A stretch of 8,517 nucleotides of DNA from an uncultured Bacteroidales bacterium (GTDB taxonomy: Bacteria > Bacteroidota > Bacteroidia > Bacteroidales > UBA1715), in contig CALAUG010000082.1 in the NCBI GenBank assembly GCA_937892155.1, forward strand, positions 1 to 8,517. The letters are read 5' to 3'. How positions within the stretch are numbered: position 1 is the stretch's first letter; each line of letters opens with the position of its first letter. The translations under genes were made by a program, and so were the position numbers. The notes beneath the pieces were generated by a model that was given only the letters and a program-made list of their open reading frames with translations, made no database searches and was not told where the DNA came from. Below, one piece after another: positions 1 through 5,761 of the stretch.

Positions 1-2
1 CC

Positions 3-98
3 ACCTACAAGACAGCTGACGAGATTGCCCCGGAACTGCTCGAAGTTCTCCCTCCGAAGGAGGAACTGGCAAAACTTCTTGATGAGAAAGAAGATTAG
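3..98 (+). CDS. C-terminal end of an unidentified protein (partial, 5' end outside window)
   Basis: Frame 3 is open from the window edge to a TAG at 96-98 and gives 31 residues, beginning TYKTADEIAPELLEVLPPKE and ending in KED. The tail is acidic/lysine-rich and helical-looking, with the pattern 'E(L)L..LPP.EEL..LL'. This resembles from memory the extreme C-terminus of YhcG/DUF1016-type PDDEXK nucleases, but 31 residues are too few to claim it. The next gene starts 35 bp downstream on the same strand, after a heptamer tandem repeat. Only the presence of a gene end is well supported. Confidence 0.55.
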   Translation, partial: TYKTADEIAPELLEVLPPKEELAKLLDEKED

Positions 99-102
99 TT
101 TT

Positions 103-123
103 CTCTAACCTCTAACCTCTAAC
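103..123. repeat. Three tandem copies of heptamer CTCTAAC
   Basis: Three perfect copies of CTCTAAC sit at 103-109, 110-116 and 117-123, followed by CCTTTT. They occupy most of the 35-bp gap between the first gene end and the ATG at 134. A closely related array in the opposite orientation lies near the right end of the window (8371-8385). Confidence 0.85.
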
Positions 124-133
124 CTTTTAAAAA

Positions 134-568
134 ATGGAATTAGAATACATAAGACATACTACGGAGTTTCAGGTCTTTGACCGCAAGAGCGTGAGGATTG
201 AGCCGAAGGCGTTGGCTGTGCCGATTATTGCGATGGCCAATGCTGACGGAGGTGTGATTGCTCTTGGTGTGGAGGATGATGGCGCACTGACGGGTGCCAC
301 TATCTGGCAGCACGAGGTGACGGAAAATGGATATGATGGGTACGATAGTGGGTACGATAATGGGTATGATGGGTATGAACTGTCGGCTCGTCAGAAGTTG
401 GTGATTACGGCATTGAAGGCCAATCCTCGGGTTTCACTTCCGGAATTGGCGAAACAATGTGGAGCCGGAAAGACAACGATTCAGCGCGATATGGACGACT
501 TGAAGGCTCGTGGCATTGTTGAACGTGACGGCTCTTCAAAATCGGGAGTATGGATTGTGAAGATTTGA
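134..568 (+). CDS. Shortened AlbA_2 (Schlafen-like) DNA-binding domain joined to a winged helix
   Basis: The protein has 144 residues. Residues about 1-55 match the start of an AlbA_2 domain: an acidic/basic strand (TEFQVFDRKS), then 'AVPIIAMANADGGVIALGVEDDG' (in part, residues 29-50), the characteristic 'A.AN.DGG.I..GV.DDG' signature. Residues 66-81 are a Gly-Tyr-Asp repeat linker. Residues about 84-144 form a winged helix ('SLPELAKQCGAGKTTIQRDM', then DDLKARGIVERDG), as found at the C-terminus of Bacteroidota AlbA_2 proteins. Full-length relatives are usually several hundred residues with a middle domain, often ending in VTEN-type repeats before the winged helix; here 'VTEN' survives at residues 62-65. 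The simplest reading is an internal in-frame deletion that removed the middle. The product could still bind DNA or RNA as a compact regulator, or it may be a relic. ATG at 134 is the only sensible start; no clear ribosome binding site is visible. Confidence 0.75.
   Translation: MELEYIRHTTEFQVFDRKSVRIEPKALAVPIIAMANADGGVIALGVEDDGALTGATIWQHEVTENGYDGYDSGYDNGYDGYELSARQKLVITALKANPRVSLPELAKQCGAGKTTIQRDMDDLKARGIVERDGSSKSGVWIVKI
329..379 (+). repeat. In-frame 9/12-bp tandem repeat coding for Gly-Tyr-Asp units
   Basis: Five imperfect units of GGRTAYGAT occur: 9-bp units at 329-337, 362-370 and 371-379, and 12-bp units at 338-349 and 350-361. All unit lengths are multiples of three, so copy-number change would lengthen or shorten the linker without breaking the frame. 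The array lies exactly where the AlbA_2 domain stops and the winged helix begins. Confidence 0.85.
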
Positions 569-583
569 ATTTTTAAAAGTTAA

Positions 584-614
584 CGTTGAAATAATATGAC
601 TACACAACAGAAAT
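584..614 (+). repeat. Left copy of a 31-bp direct repeat flanking the ATPase gene
   Basis: Bases 584-614 and 2176-2206 match at 29 of 31 positions (differences T592/C2184 and A594/T2186). The core shared by both, from the ATG on, is ATGACTACACAACAGAAAT. The two copies bracket the whole ATPase gene with its promoter region and have the same orientation. Confidence 0.9.
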
Positions 615-637
615 TACGGGGAGAGATTGACGGTTGA
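596..637 (+). pseudogene. Relic 5' end of a gene (MTTQQKLRGEIDG then stop)
   Basis: An ATG at 596 opens a 13-codon frame, MTTQQKLRGEIDG, ended by TGA at 635-637. The sequence looks like a genuine protein start, and from memory it resembles the N-termini of type I restriction-modification M subunits (a TQQ.LR..ID pattern). It stops at once and no continuation is visible in the other two frames up to the ATPase gene. The second repeat copy holds the same start (ATG 2188) and closes after six codons. I read both as fossils of one ancestral gene start; a functional leader peptide cannot be excluded. Confidence 0.35.
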
Positions 638-679
638 TTCGGCGAAAGGTGCTGCAAAATCATACGTTTTCGCCCGAAT
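637..679. repeat. Inverted repeat with 11/12-bp arms upstream of the ATPase promoter
   Basis: The left arm ATTCGGCGAAA (637-647) pairs with the right arm TTTCGCCCGAAT (668-679), with one bulged base and a 20-base spacer. The right arm ends three bases before the TTTG of the promoter candidate. It could be an operator, a terminator-like hairpin for upstream transcription, or the end of a small decayed element. It lacks a downstream T-run, so a classical terminator is unlikely. Confidence 0.5.
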
Positions 680-682
680 GAG

Positions 683-714
683 TTTGGCTGTCCTAATAAA
701 ATTTCCTATATTCG
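683..714 (+). promoter_or_regulatory. Bacteroidota-type promoter candidate for the ATPase gene
   Basis: TTTG at 683-686 and TATATTCG at 707-714 are separated by 20 bp. The Bacteroidota housekeeping pattern is TTTG, 19-21 bp, then TAnnTTTG; the -7 element here departs at one position. Transcription would begin near 720, giving a leader of roughly 27 bases before the ATG at 747. Confidence 0.5.
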
Positions 715-746
715 CACTGGATATAAATAACTGAACATCAATAGAT

Positions 747-2159
747 ATGGAAAGTATTATAGGTAGAGAAGCGGAGATTCGCGCTCTTACAGAAATTGCA
801 GGTTCGGGGAGGCCTGAATTTGTAGCTGTTTATGGGCGAAGGAGGGTTGGAAAGACTTTCCTTGTCAGGAGTGCATTCAAGGATAAGTTCGTGTTCTACG
901 CCACCGGCATCATCGAGGGCACTTACGAGCAGGAACTGGAGGCTTTCAACATCGGACTTGAACGTTACGGATGGAAGGGCGAAAAAGCCACCAACTGGAT
1001 GCAGGCATTCAAGATGCTTGCCGAATTGCTCAAGAGCAAGTGCAGCAGGCGTACCACTCGTCAGGTGGTGTTTCTTGACGAACTTCCTTGCTTTGACACT
1101 CAGGGTAGCGGCTTTATCAAGGCACTGGATTTCTTCTGGAACGCTTCGGCTTCGTGGATGGACAATATTATGTTTGTGGTGTGCGGGTCGGCTACCAGCT
1201 GGATGATAAAGAATCTGATTCACTCCAGGGGCGGTCTGCACAAGAGGCTCACGCACGATATTCCGTTGCACCCTTTCGATCTGGCCACAACCGAGAAGTA
1301 TTGCCGTTCGCGCAGAGGCAGATGGGACCGTCTTTCCATTCTCCAGGCATACACTGTGCTGGGCGGTATTCCGTATTATCTGAGTCTGCTTGATTTTGGC
1401 GAGAGTGTGGCGGAGAATATAGACCGAATGTTTTTCTCGGACGATGCCTTGCTGAAGGACGAGTACAGGGCTCTGTACCGCTCGATGTACACCCATCCGG
1501 ACGGGTATATGGCGATTATCGAGAGGCTTGCCGGTATCAGGCAGGGGATGACTCGTGCGGAACTTGCCAGGGCGCTTGGAGTACACGACAACGGCCATTT
1601 CGGTGATATGCTGGACGATTTGGTGCATTGCGATTTCTTGCGCAGGTACAACAACGGTACGAACGAGAATGGCGGCATCTACCAGTTGGTGGACTTCTTC
1701 ACGCTGTTCTACCATCAGTTCGGCAAGAGGCGCACCACCGACAATCACTATTGGAGCAACCTGCTGAACGACCCTGCGCAGAACACTTTTTACGGACTGG
1801 CGTTCGAGCGGGTATGTATGTGGCATTTCCGCAAGGTGATTGCGGCTCTGGGCGTGAGCGGAATACATTCGGAGTTCTACTCTTGGCGAAGCCGCAGGTC
1901 GGAGTCCTCTGTGCAGATAGATATGGTGATTGACCGCAGCGATGGCGTGGTGAATATCTGCGAGATGAAGTATTCGCGCCTGCCGTATGAGATGACCAAG
2001 GCCGAGGCGGAACGCATTGAACTCCGTGAGGCGACCTTCCAGAGCGAGAATCCCGACAAACAGTGGACGCAGGTGGCGCTCATCACGACCAAGGGTCTCA
2101 AGCGCAACACCCACTCATCCGTTGCGCAAAAGGAACTGACCCTGGATGATTTGTTTTAG
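747..2159 (+). CDS. AAA+ ATPase with C-terminal DUF234/PDDEXK-like domain
   Basis: The protein has 470 residues, the normal length for this abundant Bacteroidota/archaeal family (ATPase_2 plus DUF234). An N-terminal 'IGRE.EI..L' box is followed by the Walker A loop GRRRVGKT (residues 30-37), Walker B VVFLDE (107-112) and a sensor-like CGSATSWM (146-153). The family motif LGGIPYYL lies at 205-212. The middle segment (about 250-300) looks like a winged helix ('MTRAELARALGVHDNGHFGD'). The C-terminus has a nuclease-like core: LAFE (351-354), ID (391-392) and EMK (406-408), the usual E...D...ExK arrangement. The biochemical role of the family is not settled; defence or mobile-element functions have been suggested. 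The gene is monocistronic in appearance, has its own promoter candidate, is bracketed by 31-bp direct repeats, and is visibly richer in G+C than the operon that follows (31 of 60 bases in 1321-1380). Its stop codon lies inside a hexamer tandem repeat. Confidence 0.9.
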   Translation: MESIIGREAEIRALTEIAGSGRPEFVAVYGRRRVGKTFLVRSAFKDKFVFYATGIIEGTYEQELEAFNIGLERYGWKGEKATNWMQAFKMLAELLKSKCSRRTTRQVVFLDELPCFDTQGSGFIKALDFFWNASASWMDNIMFVVCGSATSWMIKNLIHSRGGLHKRLTHDIPLHPFDLATTEKYCRSRRGRWDRLSILQAYTVLGGIPYYLSLLDFGESVAENIDRMFFSDDALLKDEYRALYRSMYTHPDGYMAIIERLAGIRQGMTRAELARALGVHDNGHFGDMLDDLVHCDFLRRYNNGTNENGGIYQLVDFFTLFYHQFGKRRTTDNHYWSNLLNDPAQNTFYGLAFERVCMWHFRKVIAALGVSGIHSEFYSWRSRRSESSVQIDMVIDRSDGVVNICEMKYSRLPYEMTKAEAERIELREATFQSENPDKQWTQVALITTKGLKRNTHSSVAQKELTLDDLF

Positions 2160-2177
2160 TTTTAGTTTTAGTTTTCG
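2154..2177 (+). repeat. Hexamer tandem repeat TTTTAG over the ATPase stop codon
   Basis: Three perfect TTTTAG units (2154-2159, 2160-2165, 2166-2171) are followed by one imperfect unit, TTTTCG (2172-2177). The first unit contains the TAG stop of the ATPase gene. The right-hand 31-bp direct repeat begins at 2176, directly abutting the array. Confidence 0.85.
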
Positions 2178-2206
2178 TTGAAACATTATGACTACACAAC
2201 AGAAAT
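2176..2206 (+). repeat. Right copy of the 31-bp direct repeat flanking the ATPase gene
   Basis: This copy matches 584-614 at 29 of 31 positions. Its ATG (2188-2190) opens MTTQQK followed by TAA at 2206-2208. It lies 17 bp upstream of the sugar transferase ATG at 2224, so this copy has become the leader of the polysaccharide-type operon. Confidence 0.9.
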
Positions 2207-2223
2207 AAAAAATCATAAACTAT

Positions 2224-2820
2224 ATGTACAAACACTTTTTCAAAAGACTGTTCGATTTTACAATTGCCCTGATTGCGCTTCTGTGCATTGGGTGGTTTTT
2301 GATTATCATTGCCATCTGGCTGCACTTTGCCAACAAGGGGGCTGGTGCGTTCTTCTATCAGGAACGCCCGGGAAAGGACGAGAAGATTTTCAAGGTCATC
2401 AAGTTCAAGAGTATGACGGATGAGCGGGATGCAGAGGGGAATCTGTTACCGGAAGCTCAACGTTTGACAAAAGTGGGGGCATTCATTAGGAAAACATCGA
2501 TAGATGAACTGCCACAACTTATCAACGTACTTAAGGGGGATATGTCATTGATTGGCCCTCGTCCGCTTTTACCGAAGTATCTTCCGCTCTATAGTGAAGA
2601 ACAACACAGAAGGCATGATGTACGTCCGGGAATTACGGGGTGGGCACAGGTGAATGGTCGAAACAACGTCACTTGGACAGAAAAATTTAAACTGGATGTA
2701 TGGTATGTTGACCACTGTACGTTGTGGCTGGATATCAAGATTATTTTTATGACTGTAAAAAATGTTTTGTCGTCAAAGGATATTGTCTTGACTACAGGTC
2801 CTTTCACTGGCAGCAACTAA
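2224..2820 (+). CDS. PglC-like monotopic phosphoglycosyltransferase (initiating sugar transferase)
   Basis: The protein (198 residues) belongs to the small Bac_transf (PF02397) class, which moves a phospho-sugar from a UDP-sugar to undecaprenyl phosphate at the inner membrane and starts assembly of a lipid-linked glycan. Visible: a basic KR at 7-8 and FD at 10-11 before one hydrophobic segment (about 12-33), the loop YQERPGKDEKIFKVIKFKSM (45-64), the catalytic Asp-Glu pair D94-E95 in SIDELPQL, GDMSLIGPRPLL (105-116) and RPGITGWAQVNGRN (134-147). Length and motifs match Campylobacter PglC closely. Oddity: the Ser-Pro helix break expected near residues 23-24 is Gly-Trp here. It is the first gene of a tight operon; the ATP-grasp gene starts 12 bp after the stop, with a purine-rich AAGAGAG in the gap. 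The sugar substrate cannot be told from sequence. No signal peptide is expected. Confidence 0.93.
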   Translation: MYKHFFKRLFDFTIALIALLCIGWFLIIIAIWLHFANKGAGAFFYQERPGKDEKIFKVIKFKSMTDERDAEGNLLPEAQRLTKVGAFIRKTSIDELPQLINVLKGDMSLIGPRPLLPKYLPLYSEEQHRRHDVRPGITGWAQVNGRNNVTWTEKFKLDVWYVDHCTLWLDIKIIFMTVKNVLSSKDIVLTTGPFTGSN

Positions 2821-2832
2821 TAAGAGAGAACA

Positions 2833-4056
2833 ATGAAAAAGATAATGATTCTGGCTGGTGGAAATGACCAGTGTGCATTGATTGAAGAACTCCGAAGACA
2901 TTTCAACGGGGAAGTGGAGATTGTCTTAGTGGATATGTCAGATAAGGTGAAAGCGATACCGTATGCAGACAAGTTCCTTAAGATTAGTACGATGGATAGA
3001 CCTGCTGTCTTGAAGGCAGCACGGGATGAAAGGATTGACTGCATCCTGACGGCTTGTGGTGATCAGCCTCTCAGCACAATGGCTTGGGTTTCTGAACAAC
3101 TTGGCACCCCAACATATCTCACTGAGCAGGAAGTCCGAGACCTCACTAACAAACGGTATATGAAGGATAAAATGGTGGCTAACGGAATCCCAACCGCCAG
3201 ACATATTTACATAGATAAGAATTGGGATGGGAAGTTGCCTGATTTTGAATATCCGCTTGTTGTTAAGCCCGTGGATAGTAATGGCTCAAAAGGTGTGAAA
3301 AAAGTGTTTTCGTCTAATGAATTGGATGAGTCATTGAAAGAGGCTTTCCGCTATTCTATTTCTGGTGATGTAATCATTGAAGAGTTTAAGTGTGGCGAAG
3401 AGTTGTCTTGCGACTTTTATGTGGAAAACGGGATTGCCAAAGTGCTTTCTATTACCGCTTCCAAGAAAATTAAAGAAAATGAGACATCGTTTACAATAGT
3501 ACAGAGTTATTATCCTGCACCTGTCAATTATAGTGAAGACAGAGTACAAGAAATTGCACAGATGATAACTGATGCATGGGGCTTGAAAGATACACCTTTG
3601 CTTGTTCAGATGATAGTAAACGGCAATGATTATAATGTGTTGGAATTCAGTGCCCGTATGGGAGGAGGCTCTAAATACCATTTGATACAGGTGCTTTCAG
3701 GTGTGGATATTATGAAAGTATATGTTGATATGGTGATGGGCGAAAAACCTCATGTTGAACCGAAGAAGCAATGGAATAATGCAATTATGAGCTATGTCTA
3801 TTGCAAACCAGGCGAATACGTTGCATTAAGGGGCTTTGACGAATTGGTTGCCTCGGGCGATATCCATAGTTACTTCACATATAGACTAGCACCTTCGTTA
3901 ATTGAAAAGTCCGATACCAGCAGTGACCGGGTGGCAGGTTTCCTTGTAACGGCAGAATCTGAGGAAGAAGTCCTGAAGAAACTGTCATACGCCAATGAAC
4001 ATCTTGCAGTTTTGGATGGCGATGGAAATGACATAATGAGACACGATTTATTCTAA
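2833..4056 (+). CDS. ATP-grasp ligase of unknown substrate
   Basis: The protein has 407 residues. The N-terminal Rossmann-like preATP-grasp part starts MKKIMILAGGNDQCALIEEL (1-20) and continues to about residue 100. The ATP-grasp core follows: NKRYMKDKMVANGIP (106-120), the nucleotide-binding strand PLVVKPVDSNGSKGV (141-155), EEF (183-185) with GEELSCDFYV (188-197), and the metal-binding strand VLEFSARMGGGSKYHL (269-284) containing E271. This is the carboxylate-amine/thiol ligase superfamily (carbamoyl-phosphate synthase large chain-like folds), which activates a carboxylate as acyl phosphate and joins it to an amine. Such genes recur after sugar transferases in Bacteroidota glycan loci. Here the likely job is to form an amide on an amino acid or a sugar acid (inference). 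Only 3 bp separate it from the next gene, implying translational coupling. The C-terminal 100 residues are not assigned to a domain. Confidence 0.88.
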   Translation: MKKIMILAGGNDQCALIEELRRHFNGEVEIVLVDMSDKVKAIPYADKFLKISTMDRPAVLKAARDERIDCILTACGDQPLSTMAWVSEQLGTPTYLTEQEVRDLTNKRYMKDKMVANGIPTARHIYIDKNWDGKLPDFEYPLVVKPVDSNGSKGVKKVFSSNELDESLKEAFRYSISGDVIIEEFKCGEELSCDFYVENGIAKVLSITASKKIKENETSFTIVQSYYPAPVNYSEDRVQEIAQMITDAWGLKDTPLLVQMIVNGNDYNVLEFSARMGGGSKYHLIQVLSGVDIMKVYVDMVMGEKPHVEPKKQWNNAIMSYVYCKPGEYVALRGFDELVASGDIHSYFTYRLAPSLIEKSDTSSDRVAGFLVTAESEEEVLKKLSYANEHLAVLDGDGNDIMRHDLF

Positions 4057-4059
4057 AAT

Positions 4060-4688
4060 ATGAAATTAGATACGATTATAAATGGGACTGTTTATTTGCA
4101 GGCATCCCTGAAAGCCTTTGAATTAAGCGACAGAACGCTTGAGGACAAATACCATATTTCGGTTCGTGAGTTGAATTACGAAGATGATAGAGATATGGAG
4201 ATGTGGTGCAATTTGATTCATAATTCTTATGACGATTGCTATTTTACAATTGATTCGGCTCGGATGTTTCTAAAAAGTCATAGTGTTTTTGAGAATATGC
4301 AAACATTTGTGTATCAAGATATTAATGGGGGGGGGTATTTGCAACGGTTTCAATAGGCCAATATAAAAATAATTATTGTGTTGGAGGTGATTTCCGAATT
4401 GGTGTAGATAAAAAGTTTCAAGGGAAAGGTCTTGGCAGAATTTGTATAGTACATGCATATTCAAGACTTGCGGATAAAGGAATAAATGTAATCGAATCAG
4501 CCATTGCTTTCAAGCGAAAAGAGTCATTATATTTACATTATGCATTAGGTTTCAGACCTCAGCTGAAATATAGTAGACTGGCGTTTAAGACTTCAAGATT
4601 TAAAAGGTTTAACATTATTCTTAAGCTCAGACAAATAATCAATTATTATAATTTTATAAGGAACGAAAATAAAAAATTTATACGATGA
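4060..4688 (+). pseudogene. GNAT acetyltransferase split by a frameshift at a G9 run (possibly phase-variable)
   Basis: From ATG 4060 the frame stays open to TAG at 4354-4356 (98 residues), but only the first 89 codons look native. After the G run at 4327-4335 the protein continues in the other frame: VFATVSIGQYKNNYCVGGDF, then RIGVDKKF, the acetyl-CoA pyrophosphate loop QGKGLG (4419-4436) and LYLHYALGF, ending at TGA 4686-4688. A tract of 10 or 7 G would restore one protein of 209 or 208 residues, a usual GNAT length. In that state the stop overlaps the next ATG as ATGA (4685-4688), so the restored frame fits the operon. The second half is conspicuously A+T-rich (10 G/C in the 60 bases from 4621), suggesting separate ancestry. 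The expected role is N- or O-acylation of an amino-sugar or amino-acid intermediate. A sequencing error in the homopolymer is the main alternative. Confidence 0.85.
4327..4335 (+). repeat. G9 homopolymer inside the GNAT reading frame
   Basis: Nine consecutive G follow AATTAAT-like A/T sequence (ATTAAT at 4321-4326) in an A+T-rich gene. The upstream frame reads Asn-Gly-Gly-Gly-Tyr then stops seven codons later; gaining one G or losing two G joins it to the downstream GNAT half. This is the form of a slipped-strand contingency locus. Confidence 0.9.
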
Positions 4689-5761
4689 AAATAGCAGTAT
4701 TAGGTGCCGGCAATGGCGGTCAGGCTATATCCGGATATCTCGCACTTCAAGGATATGAAGTGTCTCTCTATGATATAGTAGAGGAGAAAATAGCGGAACT
4801 CCAAAAACTTGGCGGCATCCATTTGATGGGACGCATAAAAGGGTTTGGCAAACTTGCTTGCATCACCACTGATATTGCAGAAGCGGTAAAGGGCGCTGAA
4901 ATTATTATGGTTACTACCATAGCAAATGCACATAAGGCCGTTGCACAGAGTCTTGCTCCGCTTGTAGAGGAGGGTCAGGTTATTATACTCAACCCAGGTC
5001 GCACTTGTGGCGCGCTTGTGTTCAAGCAGACACTTGTCGAGAATGGCTGCACCAAGAGATTCTATCTTGGTGAGGCTCAGACATTGGTATATGCTTGCCG
5101 TGTTATTGAGAATGGTACGGTGAACATTATTGGTGTAAAGGACGAAGTGTTGCTTTCAGGACTTCCTTCTAAAGATACAGAATATATTTTAAGCAAAATC
5201 AATCCGATGTATCCCAGTTTTATGGCAGCAAACAATGTGCTTCGCACAAGTTTGGAAAATATTGGAGCAATGTTCCATCCTTGCGTATGTCTGTTCAATG
5301 CGGCAACCATTGAGCGTCACGATGAGTTCTGGTTCTACAGGGATATGACAGACAGAGTGGCTGCATTCATTGAAAAGTTTGATGCTGAACGTTTAGCAGT
5401 GGGCAAGGCGTACGGAATAGATCTCCTTGGAGTGAACGAATGGATTAAGTTCGCTTATAATGATACAGAAGGCGATACCTTGTGTGAAAGGATGAAGAAC
5501 AATCCTGCCTATCACGACATCAAAGCCCCCGGAACTATCTTTACCAGACAACTTACCGAAGATATCCCTACAGGAGTTCTCCCGATAATGGAACTCGGTA
5601 AGGCTGCTGGTGTGGAAACCCCATTGCTTTCTTCAATGATTTCAATGGTGGAAGCTTTGCTGGGTCAGGACTTGCACACCAATGGAAGGACTCTGAAGAA
5701 TCTCGGACTTGAAGGTAAAACGAAAGAACAGATATTAGATTATATAACACATGAAGCCTAA
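4685..5761 (+). CDS. NAD(P)-dependent opine dehydrogenase family enzyme
   Basis: The protein (358 residues) fits the NAD/NADP octopine/nopaline dehydrogenase family (PF02317). The Rossmann loop GAGNGGQA is at 7-14, with the acidic D30 at the end of strand 2 (SLYD), which favours NAD over NADP. NPG at 103-105 closes the nucleotide-binding half. In the C-terminal half, MFHPCVCLFNA (196-206) carries the conserved His (H198), and RQLTEDIP (288-295) carries R288 and D293, with the same five-residue spacing as the catalytic Arg/Asp of octopine dehydrogenase. Known members condense the amine of an amino acid with a 2-oxo acid and reduce the imine to a secondary amine. No signal peptide, so cytoplasmic. 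The ATG overlaps the repaired GNAT stop (ATGA), and the 3' end overlaps the next gene by 11 bp, so the four genes are probably translated together. The substrate is unknown; the context suggests an amino-acid product for a surface glycan or a small metabolite. Confidence 0.85.
   Translation: MKIAVLGAGNGGQAISGYLALQGYEVSLYDIVEEKIAELQKLGGIHLMGRIKGFGKLACITTDIAEAVKGAEIIMVTTIANAHKAVAQSLAPLVEEGQVIILNPGRTCGALVFKQTLVENGCTKRFYLGEAQTLVYACRVIENGTVNIIGVKDEVLLSGLPSKDTEYILSKINPMYPSFMAANNVLRTSLENIGAMFHPCVCLFNAATIERHDEFWFYRDMTDRVAAFIEKFDAERLAVGKAYGIDLLGVNEWIKFAYNDTEGDTLCERMKNNPAYHDIKAPGTIFTRQLTEDIPTGVLPIMELGKAAGVETPLLSSMISMVEALLGQDLHTNGRTLKNLGLEGKTKEQILDYITHEA

Noticed and set aside
103..123. CRISPR or phage attachment site from the heptamer repeats
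   Set aside because: Units are adjacent with no spacers, and no integrase or cas gene is visible.
569..746. A complete small gene between the AlbA_2 and ATPase genes
   Set aside because: The only start-like frame closes after 13 codons, and the rest is explained by the inverted repeat and the promoter candidate.
738..2114. Long open frame (458 codons) on the minus strand opposite the ATPase gene
   Set aside because: It is the antisense shadow of a gene with clear Walker A, Walker B and nuclease motifs. Its translation is rich in His, Arg and Val, with no recognisable domain.
2224..2820. Large WcaJ-type polyisoprenyl sugar transferase
   Set aside because: At 198 residues there is room for only one membrane segment and the catalytic domain; the four extra N-terminal helices of WcaJ are absent.
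4685..5761. Metallophore (staphylopine-like) cluster because of the opine dehydrogenase
   Set aside because: No nicotianamine-synthase-like gene, histidine racemase or metal transporter is in the window, and the operon starts with a sugar transferase. Not excluded, only unsupported.
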